Below are positions 53,794 through 62,614 of a stretch of DNA of 64,000 bases, piece after piece. The translations under genes and the position numbers were made by a program. The notes beneath the pieces are model-generated. The model worked only from the letters and a program-made list of their open reading frames with translations. It searched no databases and was not told where the DNA came from. The stretch is taken from contig CAVYHD010000028.1 in assembly GCA_963768075.1 (NCBI GenBank), positions 1-64,000 on the forward strand, given 5' to 3'. The stretch is from QHXW01 sp963768075 (lineage in GTDB: Bacteria > Acidobacteriota > Terriglobia > Bryobacterales > Bryobacteraceae). Within the stretch, counting starts at the first letter, position 1. Each line of letters begins with the position of its first letter.

Positions 53794-55154
53794 TCATGCC
53801 GCCTGCGGCAGCAGAATGATCAGCTCCATCTGCGGGTTGGGAAAATCGCCGGGCACGTACGCCGCCAGATTCCGCGCGCGCGTCATCGCCTCCCACGCGA
53901 GGCCGGTCTGGCTCATGCTGAAGTACTGGTAATTCAATTTCATCGGAATCGCACTGGGCGGCGTGGCCACGTGCGTCAGCGGCACTCCCGGTAGCGCCTG
54001 CCGGACCAGGTGCTCGATGTGATTCGCCGAGCATACTTTGATCAGGTTCGGCGTCTTGTTGATCAGGTCCGCCTGGTTCATCTCGGCGCTGACCGCCAGG
54101 TACAGCTTCGTGTTCTTCAGATACTTGTCCTGATCGACGGCGCGTCGCATAGATGGACGGCTGCACCAGCTTCAGCGGCAGCGAAACAAAATTGCTCGGC
54201 ACCACCGTTTCCAGCAGCAGCCGCAGTTTTTCGTCCAGATCCGTGAAGCACGGCCCGAGATCGTCATGATCGTACAGCGGCAGGTCGCGCGGATGAATCT
54301 TCAGCGAGAATGTGGTCAGGCGCCGGCCAGCGACAGCATCGCGGAATACAGCTCTTCCGGATGTCCGCCCCGCGTTTCGAACAGGTGCCGCAGCAGCGGG
54401 AAGTAGTTGTTGATGGTGTAGAGCAGCCAGAAATTCGCGATGTCCGCGGCCGTGAAATCCGCCAGGCTTTGGTTTTTTTGCCGGCTCATGCCGGACAACA
54501 TCGCTGCTTCGCGCCGAAAGGATCTCCACCAACCGCCGCGCAATCGACACCAGATAATCGCTGGCCGTGAAATCCACCAGCGGCGGAACGAAACGCGGAT
54601 TCAATTGAAACGTGCCCGGCCTCTGTGCGCCGCACGCTCCCCACGCGCAGCGACGAGGAAGCCCTCGCGGCTCTCGCCTTCCACCAGGAAGCGGAAATTC
54701 TTGCGCGCCACCTGCACCGGCCTCTCCGAGAGGCCCGGTGTTCTCGTCCTTGAATGTCTCCACCTCCGCCCGGTAGCGCGTATCGGCATCCCGCTGACGG
54801 CGGAGAGATGTTCAGGCCGCGCTCGCGATACTGCGGAATCGCCAGATACACCGCGACCTCTTCCTGGTCGGTGCCAAAATCTCGACCAGCGGTTTGGGAG
54901 CGGGTGCCGGATCGGAATTCGGGATGTCGAACAGCAGGCCGTCCGGAAAGATGCCCGACGCGCTCGAAAGCGCGAACGTTCCTGCCGGCAGTAGCTCCTG
55001 GTTCACCTGAAGGTGGCGAAATCCCCACAGGCCGGAACGTCAGGGAATCCAAATGGAATTGCAGCGTGTTTTCCAGGAACCGGTCCTGGATCTGGAGATG
55101 TTGCGGCGTAAGAAACGTGCCTTTGGCCCAGATAACCGGCTCCAGTCGTTTCAT
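53794..55154 (-). CDS. tssK: Type VI secretion baseplate protein TssK, orphan (frameshifted)
   Basis: TssK links the T6SS baseplate to the membrane complex and binds effectors. The N-terminus KRLEPVIWAKGTFLTPQHLQ is the family signature and LENTLQFHLDSLTFRPVG follows. Later parts read SLADFTAADIANFWLLYTIN, HLFETRGGHPEELY, NTKLYLAVSAEMNQADLI and LNYQYFSMSQTGLAWEAM, with the end MELIILLPQAA. About seven indels break it. Corrected length is about 450 residues, normal. No other T6SS gene lies in the window: the flanks are an orphan protein and a PLP enzyme. A TAAACT box lies seven bases before ATG. Confidence 0.85.
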
Positions 55155-55203
55155 GCACACCAGTTTACAGGATGGCTGGACCCGGCGAGGCGGCTATTTC
55201 CAG

Positions 55204-55209
55204 TACAAT
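55204..55209 (+). promoter_or_regulatory. -10 box for the exported aminotransferase
   Basis: TACAAT lies 24 bases before the ATG at 55234, followed by a GTGGAGG ribosome site. This unit therefore uses a leader, unlike several neighbours. Confidence 0.35.
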
Positions 55210-55233
55210 ATTTTCACCCCGTGGAGGCCCACC

Positions 55234-56484
55234 ATGTCCGATACGCGACGCGACTTTTTCCGCCTGGCCGCACTGCCGCTAGCCTGGCGCGCCTTTGAGA
55301 CCAGCCTGCATGCTGCTTCGCGGCTGCCTGACGCCGGCAATGAAGCCTACTGGCAGATGGTCAAGCACCAGTACCCTCTCGAAGACGGCCTGCTCTACAT
55401 GAATGCAGCCAATGTCTGCCCGGCCTCGCGCCTGGTCATGGACCGCCACATCGAATACCTCCACGATTTCCATGCGAATCCTTCCTTCCAGAATCGCGAT
55501 AAGTACGTCGCCCTGCGCGAATCCCTGCGCCAGAAGCTCGCCCGCATGCTGCGCGTCTCCGCCGGTGAAATCGCCATCACCCGCAACACCAGCGAAGGCA
55601 GCAACATCATCGTCAAAGGTGTTGACCTCAAGCCAGGTGACGAGGTCCTCATCACCGATCACAACCATCCCTCGAATAACGACGCCTGGCGCGTCCGTGC
55701 GCAGCGCGACGGCTTCGTCGTGAAATCCCTGCCCGTGCCCATTCCGGCGCCCAACGCCGAAAGCCTGGTGGCCGGTTTCGAGCGCGCCATCACCCCGCGC
55801 ACCCGCGTCATCGCCATCACCCACGTCACCAGTACCACGGGCATTCGCTATCCGGCGCGCGAAATCGCCGCGCTCGCCCGCCAGCGCAATATCTTCGTGC
55901 ATCTCGATGGCGCTCAAAGCTTCGGCGCGCTCGACGTTAATCTCGCCGAACTCGGCTGCGATTCCTATTCCGCCAGCGCCCACAAGTGGCTCATGGGGCC
56001 TCTCGAGGCCGGCATTCTCTGGGTTCGCGAAGAGCGCATCCCGCAGATTTGGCCTTCCATCGTCACCGCCGGCTGGACCGATCATCTCCAGGGCGCGCGC
56101 AAATTCGAAGTCTTCGGCCAGCGTGACGATCCCCGCGTCGTCGCCCTCGAAGCCGCCGTCGATTTCATCAACGTGATCGGCGTGCCTGCCGTCGAAGCCC
56201 GCATGCAGGCCCTGGCTACCCGCGCCAAGCTTCAGTTGCAGGACATCCCGGCCGTGCAATTGAAGACCAACGTCGAGCCGCAGCTTTCTGCGGGCGTGGT
56301 CAAGTTCCGTTTGAAAAACTTGCCCACCAAGCAGGCCTACGATACCCTCTGGGAAAAGCACCGTCTGGCCATTGCTATGACACCCACCGGCGATGCTGAA
56401 GGTCTGCGCTTTTCACCCCACGTCTACAATTCGATGGACGAAGTCGATCGCGCGGTCGCCGCCATCAAGGATCTCGCTGGCTGA
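55234..56484 (+). CDS. Class V aminotransferase-fold PLP enzyme with a Tat-like signal
   Basis: The 416-residue protein begins MSDTRRDFFRLAALPLAWRA, a twin-arginine-like export signal. The PLP fold then shows AITRNTSEGSNIIVKGVDL, DEVLITDHNHPSNNDAW, FVHLDGAQSFGALDVNL (the Asp that holds the pyridine ring) and DSYSASAHKWLMGPLEAG with the Schiff-base Lys. It resembles the isopenicillin-N-epimerase/cysteine-desulfurase-like branch. A Tat signal suits a cofactor-loaded enzyme sent to the periplasm. The end overlaps the convergent receiver gene by 20 bases. Confidence 0.85.
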   Translation: MSDTRRDFFRLAALPLAWRAFETSLHAASRLPDAGNEAYWQMVKHQYPLEDGLLYMNAANVCPASRLVMDRHIEYLHDFHANPSFQNRDKYVALRESLRQKLARMLRVSAGEIAITRNTSEGSNIIVKGVDLKPGDEVLITDHNHPSNNDAWRVRAQRDGFVVKSLPVPIPAPNAESLVAGFERAITPRTRVIAITHVTSTTGIRYPAREIAALARQRNIFVHLDGAQSFGALDVNLAELGCDSYSASAHKWLMGPLEAGILWVREERIPQIWPSIVTAGWTDHLQGARKFEVFGQRDDPRVVALEAAVDFINVIGVPAVEARMQALATRAKLQLQDIPAVQLKTNVEPQLSAGVVKFRLKNLPTKQAYDTLWEKHRLAIAMTPTGDAEGLRFSPHVYNSMDEVDRAVAAIKDLAG

Positions 56485-56833
56485 GCGCTTCGGTGAGCAT
56501 CCGCGGCGTAAACGGCTTTTGGAGCGTTGCCACTCGTCCGCTGCGCGGCCCCAGCTTCAGCAGCGACATAGAGTAGCCGCTCGTCGCCAGCACCGCGACT
56601 TTCGGGTCCCTCTCCAGAACCTTGGCGATGAATTCCTGTCCCGGCATTCCCTCCAGCGTCAGGTCCACGATCACCACATGGAACCGGGCGCCACCCGCCG
56701 CAAAGCAAGCCCAAGCCGAGCCCGCATCGCGAAATGCCGCTACTTTGTGACCCAGCCGCGGTAGATAAGCACGCATGCTTTCCAGCAGCGCTGGTTCGTC
56801 GTCAACCAGCAGAATCCTCGTGGCCGAGGTCAT
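56465..56833 (-). CDS. Stand-alone response-regulator receiver protein
   Basis: The 122-residue protein is a CheY-like receiver without an output domain. Acidic pocket residues are in ILLVDDEPALLESM; the phospho-acceptor Asp is in VVIVDLTLEGMPG; the switch Ser and Lys are in VLATSGYSMSLL and ATLQKPFTPRML. No kinase is adjacent. A TACAAT box lies 11 bases before ATG. Confidence 0.85.
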   Translation of the reverse strand: MTSATRILLVDDEPALLESMRAYLPRLGHKVAAFRDAGSAWACFAAGGARFHVVIVDLTLEGMPGQEFIAKVLERDPKVAVLATSGYSMSLLKLGPRSGRVATLQKPFTPRMLTEALSQRDP

Positions 56834-56940
56834 AAGCTAGCGCGATTGTACCAAACCGTACAGAGAACTGCCCTTAGCCCGTGGTATAGGCCCGGACTTG
56901 ACGGCCGCAACCGCGCCCCCGGCATCATTGCACGCTGGCG

Positions 56941-56946
56941 TATCAT
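56941..56946 (+). promoter_or_regulatory. -10 box for the YjbQ-family gene
   Basis: TATCAT ends eight bases before the ATG at 56955, consistent with a leaderless or very short leader. Confidence 0.35.
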
Positions 56947-56954
56947 CGCACCTA

Positions 56955-57368
56955 ATGACGTTCCACACCGAGCACCTGACGTTCCGCACCAAAAAGCACC
57001 GCGAATACATCAACATTACGCCCCAGGTGGAAAGCGCGCTCGCGAAGAGCGGCATCCGCGAGGGCATGATTCTGGTCTCCGCCATGCACATCACCGCCGG
57101 CGTCTGGGTCAACGACGCCGAAGACGGCCTGATTGCCGATATCGACGAATGGCTCGAACAGCTCGCCCCCTTTCGCGAGGATTACCGCCATCACCGCACC
57201 GGCGAAACCAACGGCGATTCGCACTTGAAAAGTCTGCTGGTTCACCACCAGGTAATCGTTCCCGTCACCGCCGGCAAGCTGGATTTCGGCCCCTGGCAGC
57301 AGATTTATTACGCCGAGTTCGACGGCCAGCGATCCAAACGCGTCATTATTAAAGTGATGGGGGAGTAA
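56955..57368 (+). CDS. YjbQ/UPF0047 family protein
   Basis: The 137-residue protein has all family marks: LVSAMHITAGVWVNDAEDG, RHHRTGETNGDSHLKSLLVH and KLDFGPWQQIYYAEFDGQRS. The conserved His and Asp residues point to a metal site. The family is reported to have thiamin-phosphate-synthase-like activity in some members, but its physiological role is open. Length is normal. Confidence 0.88.
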   Translation: MTFHTEHLTFRTKKHREYINITPQVESALAKSGIREGMILVSAMHITAGVWVNDAEDGLIADIDEWLEQLAPFREDYRHHRTGETNGDSHLKSLLVHHQVIVPVTAGKLDFGPWQQIYYAEFDGQRSKRVIIKVMGE

Positions 57369-57416
57369 GAGAGCTGAGTGAGGAACTTCGCCTGCTGAAC
57401 CGCCGTCCAAGGAGAC

Positions 57417-59472
57417 ATGATGCGCCGTCTAGCCTGTTTACTGTTCGTTAGCATTTGCGGTCGCTGGCCGCCGATCTTCCCGGTCCGCGAGGTGGTGCTG
57501 TACAAGCACGGTGTCGGCTATTTCGAACGCTCCGGACGCCTGGGCGCCGGCGAATCGGCCCGGCTCGATTTCAAAGCCGACGACATGAACGACGTTTTGA
57601 AATCGCTGACCATCGAGGAGAACGGCGGCGGCAAAATCTCCGGCCTGCGCTACGATTCCAGCGACCCGCTGGCGAAAAAGCTGGCGGATTTCCCGTTCTC
57701 GATCGGCAGCGACCAGCCGCTGGCGCCATGTCTGGATCAGTTCAAGGGCGCGCGCGTGGAGCTGAAGTTCGGCGCGGAGACGGTGGCCGGTGCAATCGTC
57801 AGCGCGCGGCGGATGGTAGGCGGCGCCAATCTAGCCCGCGAGCGCGAGCAGGCTACGTTGATGCTCGATTCCGGCGAGATCCGCACCGTCGATCTGGGCG
57901 CCGTCAGCTCCATCCGCTTCACCGATCCCAAGCTGCAGATTGCAGTTCAAGGATTATCTCGCGGCGCTCGCGCAATCGCGCTCGAAGGACAAGCGCAGCG
58001 TCTACATCGATTCGACCGACTCCGGCGCGCGCGAGATCGTCGCCAGCTACATGATTCCTCGCCGGTGTGGAAATCGAGCTACCGGCTGATCTTCGGCGAT
58101 AAGCGCACAACCGACGCTCGAAGGCTGGGCCATTGTCGATAACACCACCGGCGAGGATTGGACCAACGTGCGGCTTTCGCTGGTCTCCGGGCGGCCGATT
58201 TCGTTCATCAGCCAGTTGTATGAGCCGAAGTATGTCCAGCGGCCCACGGCGGAACTGCCGGAGAGCATGGCGTCGCGCCGGTGGTGGATACGAGGCGCTT
58301 TGGACGATGGGTAAATGGAGGCCAGCCTGCCCGGCGCCGGCGGGCATTCGGCAGAGCTTCGGAAGGCTGCAAGCGCCAGAGGCCGATGGCCGCCCAGCGC
58401 CGCAATGTCAGCGGCGACCGCCGGCGGTGTCGTCGGTGGCATGGCGTCGATGCCATTGAGCGTCAACTGCCGCTCCCAGCTCCATCGTCCCAACCGCCTC
58501 GCAGCGAACTCGGCGAGCTCTTCGAATACCGCATCTCCACTCCCGTCACCATCCGCAAAGACGAATCCGCCATGCTGCCCTTCCTCCAGCACAAGATCGA
58601 CCGCCCGCAAGCTGCTGATCTATTCCGATCACAGTTCGGCGCATCCCACTGAATGCCGCCGAACTCACCAACTCCACCGGCAAGACGCTCGACGGCGGGC
58701 CCATCACCGTCTTCGATGCCGGCGCCTACGCCGGCGAAGCGCTGATGGAAACCGTGAAAGCCGGCGACAAGCGCCTGATCAGCTATGCCGTCGATCTGGG
58801 CACGCGCATCACCACCCAGTTCGATTCCAAAGGCGCGTGGTGCGCGAAATCCACGTCAATCGCGGCATGCTGACCGCGAAAACCGCCGCCGTAAGAGACC
58901 AAAACCTACACCATCCACAATGTCGATCAGAAGGCCAAGACGCTGGTGATTGAGCATCCCGCGCGCCCCGGCTACACGCTGCTCAACCAGAAGCCGTCCG
59001 AGAAAACCGCCGACGCCTATCGCTTCGAAGTGAAGCTCGCAGCCCGGCGCGACTCGAGAAATTCCCGGTCAACGAAGAGCGCGTCTTCGACAATACCTTC
59101 GCAGTTTCCGACCTGACGCCCGACGTTCTGGTCACCTACATCCAGAACAAGGACCTCACCGACGCCGGCCGCCGCCAGCTGCAGCGACATCCTGGATCGC
59201 AAGCGCGAGATCGCCGACGAACGACGGCCGAATCGCACCAGACGATCGCGAGCAAATCACCACCATCGTCAGCGATCAGGAGCGCATCCGCCAGAACATC
59301 AACAGCCTGAACCACGTCAGCGGCCAGCAGGAGCAGGTCCAGAAATATGCCCGGCAGCTCGGCGACCAGGAGAGTCAGCTGGCCGCCATGCGCGACACGC
59401 CAGCCGACCTGAAGCAAGAAAACCGCGCTGCAATCGGACCTGAACACTCTAATCGAGAAGATGGATTTCTGA
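57417..59472 (+). CDS. DUF4139 domain protein (heavily frameshifted)
   Basis: The protein of about 685 residues has a signal region (MMRRLACLLFVSICGRW) and then FPVREVVLYKHGVGYFERSG, the start of the mucoidy-inhibitor-like DUF4139 family. Across many shifts come EGWAIVDNTTGEDWTNVRLS, LFEYRISTPVTIRKDESAML, TGKTLDGGPITVFDAGAYAG, TYTIHNVDQKAKTLVIEHPA and a C-terminal coiled coil (QEQVQKYARQLGDQESQLAA). The final frame ends NTLIEKMDF before TGA at 59470-59472. The family is periplasmic or surface-exposed with unknown function. At least nine indels occur after 57950. Confidence 0.7.
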
Positions 59473-59538
59473 TCGAGGCACCGATCCCTACGGTCGCGGC
59501 TGGTAACGTGCTCATCCGCCTCACTGCTTCATGCGGCA

Positions 59539-60524
59539 ATGAACTCTTGCGGCTAGCCCTCATCGGATATGGCAACGTCGGCCGCGCGCTTGCGCGCGCT
59601 GCTTCGGCGTAAGCACCGCGCAGTTTCCTTTCACCATCACCGGCATTCACACCGCGCGCCACGGCACCGCCATCGATCCACGCGGCCTGCCGATGGTGCC
59701 CCACTTCGGTCCGCGCCGCGACATCCATCGACGATTTCCTCGACGCCGCGCGACGCCGACATCGCTGGTCGAAATCACCACGCTCAATCCCGTCACCGGC
59801 GAACCGGCGCATCGATCACATCCGCGCCGCGTTCGCCCGCGGCATGCACGTCGTCACCGCCAACAAAGGACCCATCGCGCACGCCTACGCCGCATCTGCG
59901 CGACGAAGCCCGCGCGCGCCAGCGTCGAATTCCGTTTCGAATCCACCGTGATGGATGGCGCGCCGGTATTCAATCTGGTCCGCAACAATCTGCCCGGCGT
60001 CAACGTTCTGGGATTCACCGGCGTGCTGAACTCCACTTCGAAAGTCGTCATCGAAACCATGGAGCAGGGCGGCACATTCGAAGAGGGAATGACGCGGCGC
60101 GCCGCTGGGAATCGCCGAAGCCGATGCCAGCTACGACATCGAAGGTTGGGACTCCGCCGCCAAAACCGCCGCGCTGGCCAACGTTCTGATGGACGCGCGC
60201 ACCACGCCGCAAGATGTCGATCGCCGCGGCATCGCGCGCCTGACGCCCGAACGCATGCCGAATTTGAAGCGCGACCGGCAAAACCGTGCGCCTGGTCAGC
60301 CGCGCCAAGCGCACCGGCCGCGGCATCTCGCTGCGCGTCCGCGCCGAAGTGCTGGATCGAACCGACATTCTGGCCTGCCGTCCAGGCACCTCCAATCTGC
60401 TCCTGCTCCATACCGACCTGATGGGCACCATCGGCACCGTCTCGCATCTCATCCCGGCGTGGAGCAAACCGCCTATGGCGTGTTCAGCGATCTGGTCGAC
60501 GTCTTCCGCGCGGTCAATTCGTGA
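59539..60524 (+). CDS. hom: Homoserine dehydrogenase (frameshifted)
   Basis: Hom reduces aspartate semialdehyde to homoserine for threonine and methionine synthesis. Near the N-terminus the nucleotide-binding block is LALIGYGNVGRALAR. Later blocks are HVVTANKGPIAHAYA, VMDGAPVFNLVRNNLPGVNV, VLGFTGVLNSTSKVVIE and SYDIEGWDSAAKTAALANVL, the last holding the catalytic Lys region. The end reads QTAYGVFSDLVDVFRAVNS. The ATG at 59539 needs a small shift to join LRLALIGYG; a TTG alternative exists. Corrected length is about 328 residues, the short form without an ACT domain. About seven indels. Confidence 0.8.
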
Positions 60525-60648
60525 CGATCACGCGGCTCGGTAATTTTTTGCGTCCGCAAACACCGCGGTTATCCTTCACGGCATCGTGGCGCCCCAGTAT
60601 CGGCATGTAGAATAGGAGGTTTGCGCACCCAGCAAAACTAACGTTCAC

Positions 60649-61491
60649 GTGAAACTTCTAACTTTTCTACATCACAATCAAACCCACGCCGGAGTACTCA
60701 CCTCCACCGGCGTCGCACCCATTGCAGAGATCAACCCGAAGCGCGGCACTCATGTGCCGGACGACCTGCTCGAAATCATTCGCTCCGGCGCACAAGACGC
60801 GATCGACGCGACCGGCGCCGCCACTTTGCCGCTTTCGGAAGTCACGCCGCGCCTTCCCTACCTCGTGCCTCCAAAAATCTGGTGCATCGGCCTCAACTAT
60901 CGTTCGCACGCCGAGGACATTCAGGCCGTGCAGCCCGAAGAGCCGGGCAGCTTCATGAAGCCCGCTTCGTGCATGTTCCAGCCCGCGGGCGACATCATTC
61001 TCCCGCCGCCGGATCTCTCGAATGACGTGGATGCCGAAGGCGAACTGGGCGTCATCATCGGCAAAACGTGCCGCTTCGTTCCAGCCGGCAACGTCCGCGA
61101 AGTCATTTTCGGCTACACGACGACCCTCGATCTCACCGCGCTCGATGTGCTCCGCAAGAATCCGCGCTACCTTACCCGCGCCAAAAGCTTCGACACCTTT
61201 TTCAGCTTCGGCCCAGTGGTCGTGACCGCGGATGAAATTGCCGACGTCGACTCGCTCGAAGTGATCACCGAACACAACGGCGCGATCTGCTCGCGCGATT
61301 TCGTCCGCAACATGCGCGCGCGGCCCTTCGAACTGGTCCGATTTCATAGCGACTATATGACGCTCCATCCCGGTGACCTGATTTCCACCGGCTGCCCCAA
61401 GGGCGCCCGCATTCAGCCCGGCGACCGCGTCCGCGCCCGCATCGAAGGCATCGGAACGCTCGATGCTCGGGTAACGCAAGGCCACCGGTAA
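60649..61491 (+). CDS. Fumarylacetoacetate hydrolase family protein
   Basis: The 280-residue protein has an N-terminal domain (VKLLTFLHHNQTHAGVLTS) and the FAH catalytic domain: KIWCIGLNYRSHAEDIQAVQ, PASCMFQPAGDIILPPPD, DVDAEGELGVIIGKTCRF (metal ligands) and LDLTALDVLRKNPRYLTRAK. Late motif PGDLISTGCPKGARIQPGD is typical of the 2-hydroxyhepta-2,4-diene-1,7-dioate isomerase-like branch. It may act in aromatic acid breakdown or as an oxaloacetate decarboxylase; context does not decide. The start is GTG at 60649; an AGGAGGT 28 bases upstream is too far to serve it. Confidence 0.85.
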   Translation: MKLLTFLHHNQTHAGVLTSTGVAPIAEINPKRGTHVPDDLLEIIRSGAQDAIDATGAATLPLSEVTPRLPYLVPPKIWCIGLNYRSHAEDIQAVQPEEPGSFMKPASCMFQPAGDIILPPPDLSNDVDAEGELGVIIGKTCRFVPAGNVREVIFGYTTTLDLTALDVLRKNPRYLTRAKSFDTFFSFGPVVVTADEIADVDSLEVITEHNGAICSRDFVRNMRARPFELVRFHSDYMTLHPGDLISTGCPKGARIQPGDRVRARIEGIGTLDARVTQGHR

Positions 61492-61506
61492 TGTTAGACT
61501 TGGCAT

Positions 61507-61863
61507 GTGCCGGGTTGGCTGAAGCGGTTCATTCTTTGGGACTACCCACGGGCTTCATGGCAGTTCGACGTGATGGTCGGGGTCATCCTGGCGTTCGTGT
61601 TTCTCACGCCGCGGGGCTGGTTTCGCGATCAGCCGCGCACGCCGCGGGCCAGCCAGGTGGCACTGCTGGGCGCCGGGCACGGCAACGATCTGTTTTGGAT
61701 CGATCCCGAACTACTGGCCGGCGTGCCGGAAAGTCAGCGGCCCACAAAACTGGCGGAAATTCTCAAAGGCCGCACCGGGAAAACACTCGCGATTACCCAA
61801 GTCGAGCCGATTCTGGACTCTGAGGGAGAGGTCCAAGGCTACTGGGCGTTTACCAAACCCTGA
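61507..61863 (+). CDS. Small membrane protein of unknown function
   Basis: The 118-residue protein, starting at GTG 61507, has one membrane helix (FDVMVGVILAFVFLTPRGWF) with a basic outer edge. The soluble part reads GNDLFWIDPELLAGVPESQR and KTLAITQVEPILDSEGEVQG. No family is recognised. It lies 15 bases after the FAA hydrolase and 53 bases before a LolA-like gene, so it could belong to an envelope operon. Confidence 0.5.
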   Translation: MPGWLKRFILWDYPRASWQFDVMVGVILAFVFLTPRGWFRDQPRTPRASQVALLGAGHGNDLFWIDPELLAGVPESQRPTKLAEILKGRTGKTLAITQVEPILDSEGEVQGYWAFTKP

Positions 61864-61916
61864 GCTATCCTGTACCCGATCGCAAACCAGCAATCGTCGT
61901 TGTTTATAGGAAATCT

Positions 61917-62600
61917 ATGCGTCTTCGAGCAGCCATCTTAGCGGCGTTACTGTGCCCCATAGCCGCACTGCCGGATGCCGCCGATTCGCTCGATGATGTG
62001 CTAGCACGACTGGATCGCGCGGCCGCTTCGTTCCGCTCCCTTTCGGCGGACGTGCGCTACGTGCAGCACACAGCCGTGATCAATGAGGACAGTGCAGATA
62101 CGGGAACCATGCGCCTGAAGCGTGCGAAACGGGACATGCAGATGCTCGTGGATTTCACAGCTCCGGATCGCAAAACCGTCGCTCTGCACGATCACGCCTT
62201 CGAGATTTACTACCCGAAGATGCAGGAAGTGCAAGAGTTCGATATCGGCAAGCATCGCGACCTGGTGGACCAGTTCTTACTCGTGGGTTTCGGTACATCC
62301 GGCAAGGAGCTCGCCGCCGCGTACGAAATCAAGGTACTGGGCAGCGACACCATTTCCGGAAGAGCCGCGACCCGGCTGGAGCTGGTACCGAAGACGGCCG
62401 AGATCCTTAAAAACCTGACCAAACTCGAGTTATGGATTCCGGCGGGTGATGTGTATCCGGTCCAACAGAAGTTTTATTTTCCTTCGGGAGACTACAAACT
62501 CGTTACCTACACTAACGTTAAGATGAATCCGTCGCTGACCGACTCGGATCTAAAACTCAGGCTGCCGAAGGATACGAAACGAGTTTTTCCGCAGAGGTAA
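61917..62600 (+). CDS. LolA-like outer-membrane lipoprotein carrier domain protein
   Basis: The 227-residue protein has a signal peptide (MRLRAAILAALLCPIAALPD) and the LolA/LppX beta-sheet pattern: LDRAAASFRSLSADVRYVQH, GTMRLKRAKRDMQMLVDF, YYPKMQEVQEFDIGKHRDL, EDLTKLELWIPAGDVYPVQ-like text (in fact NLTKLELWIPAGDVYPVQ) and VTYTNVKMNPSLTDSDLKL. LolA carries lipoproteins across the periplasm; this copy may serve a lipid or the neighbouring acyltransferase product. A TAGGAAAT ribosome site precedes the start. It lies 14 bases before the acyltransferase gene. Confidence 0.75.
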   Translation: MRLRAAILAALLCPIAALPDAADSLDDVLARLDRAAASFRSLSADVRYVQHTAVINEDSADTGTMRLKRAKRDMQMLVDFTAPDRKTVALHDHAFEIYYPKMQEVQEFDIGKHRDLVDQFLLVGFGTSGKELAAAYEIKVLGSDTISGRAATRLELVPKTAEILKNLTKLELWIPAGDVYPVQQKFYFPSGDYKLVTYTNVKMNPSLTDSDLKLRLPKDTKRVFPQR

Positions 62601-62614
62601 GCTCCCCCGACCAG

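Noticed and set aside
57950..60500. Many short overlapping proteins on both strands
   Set aside because: They are frame fragments of DUF4139 and homoserine dehydrogenase or antisense shadows; homology continues across frames.
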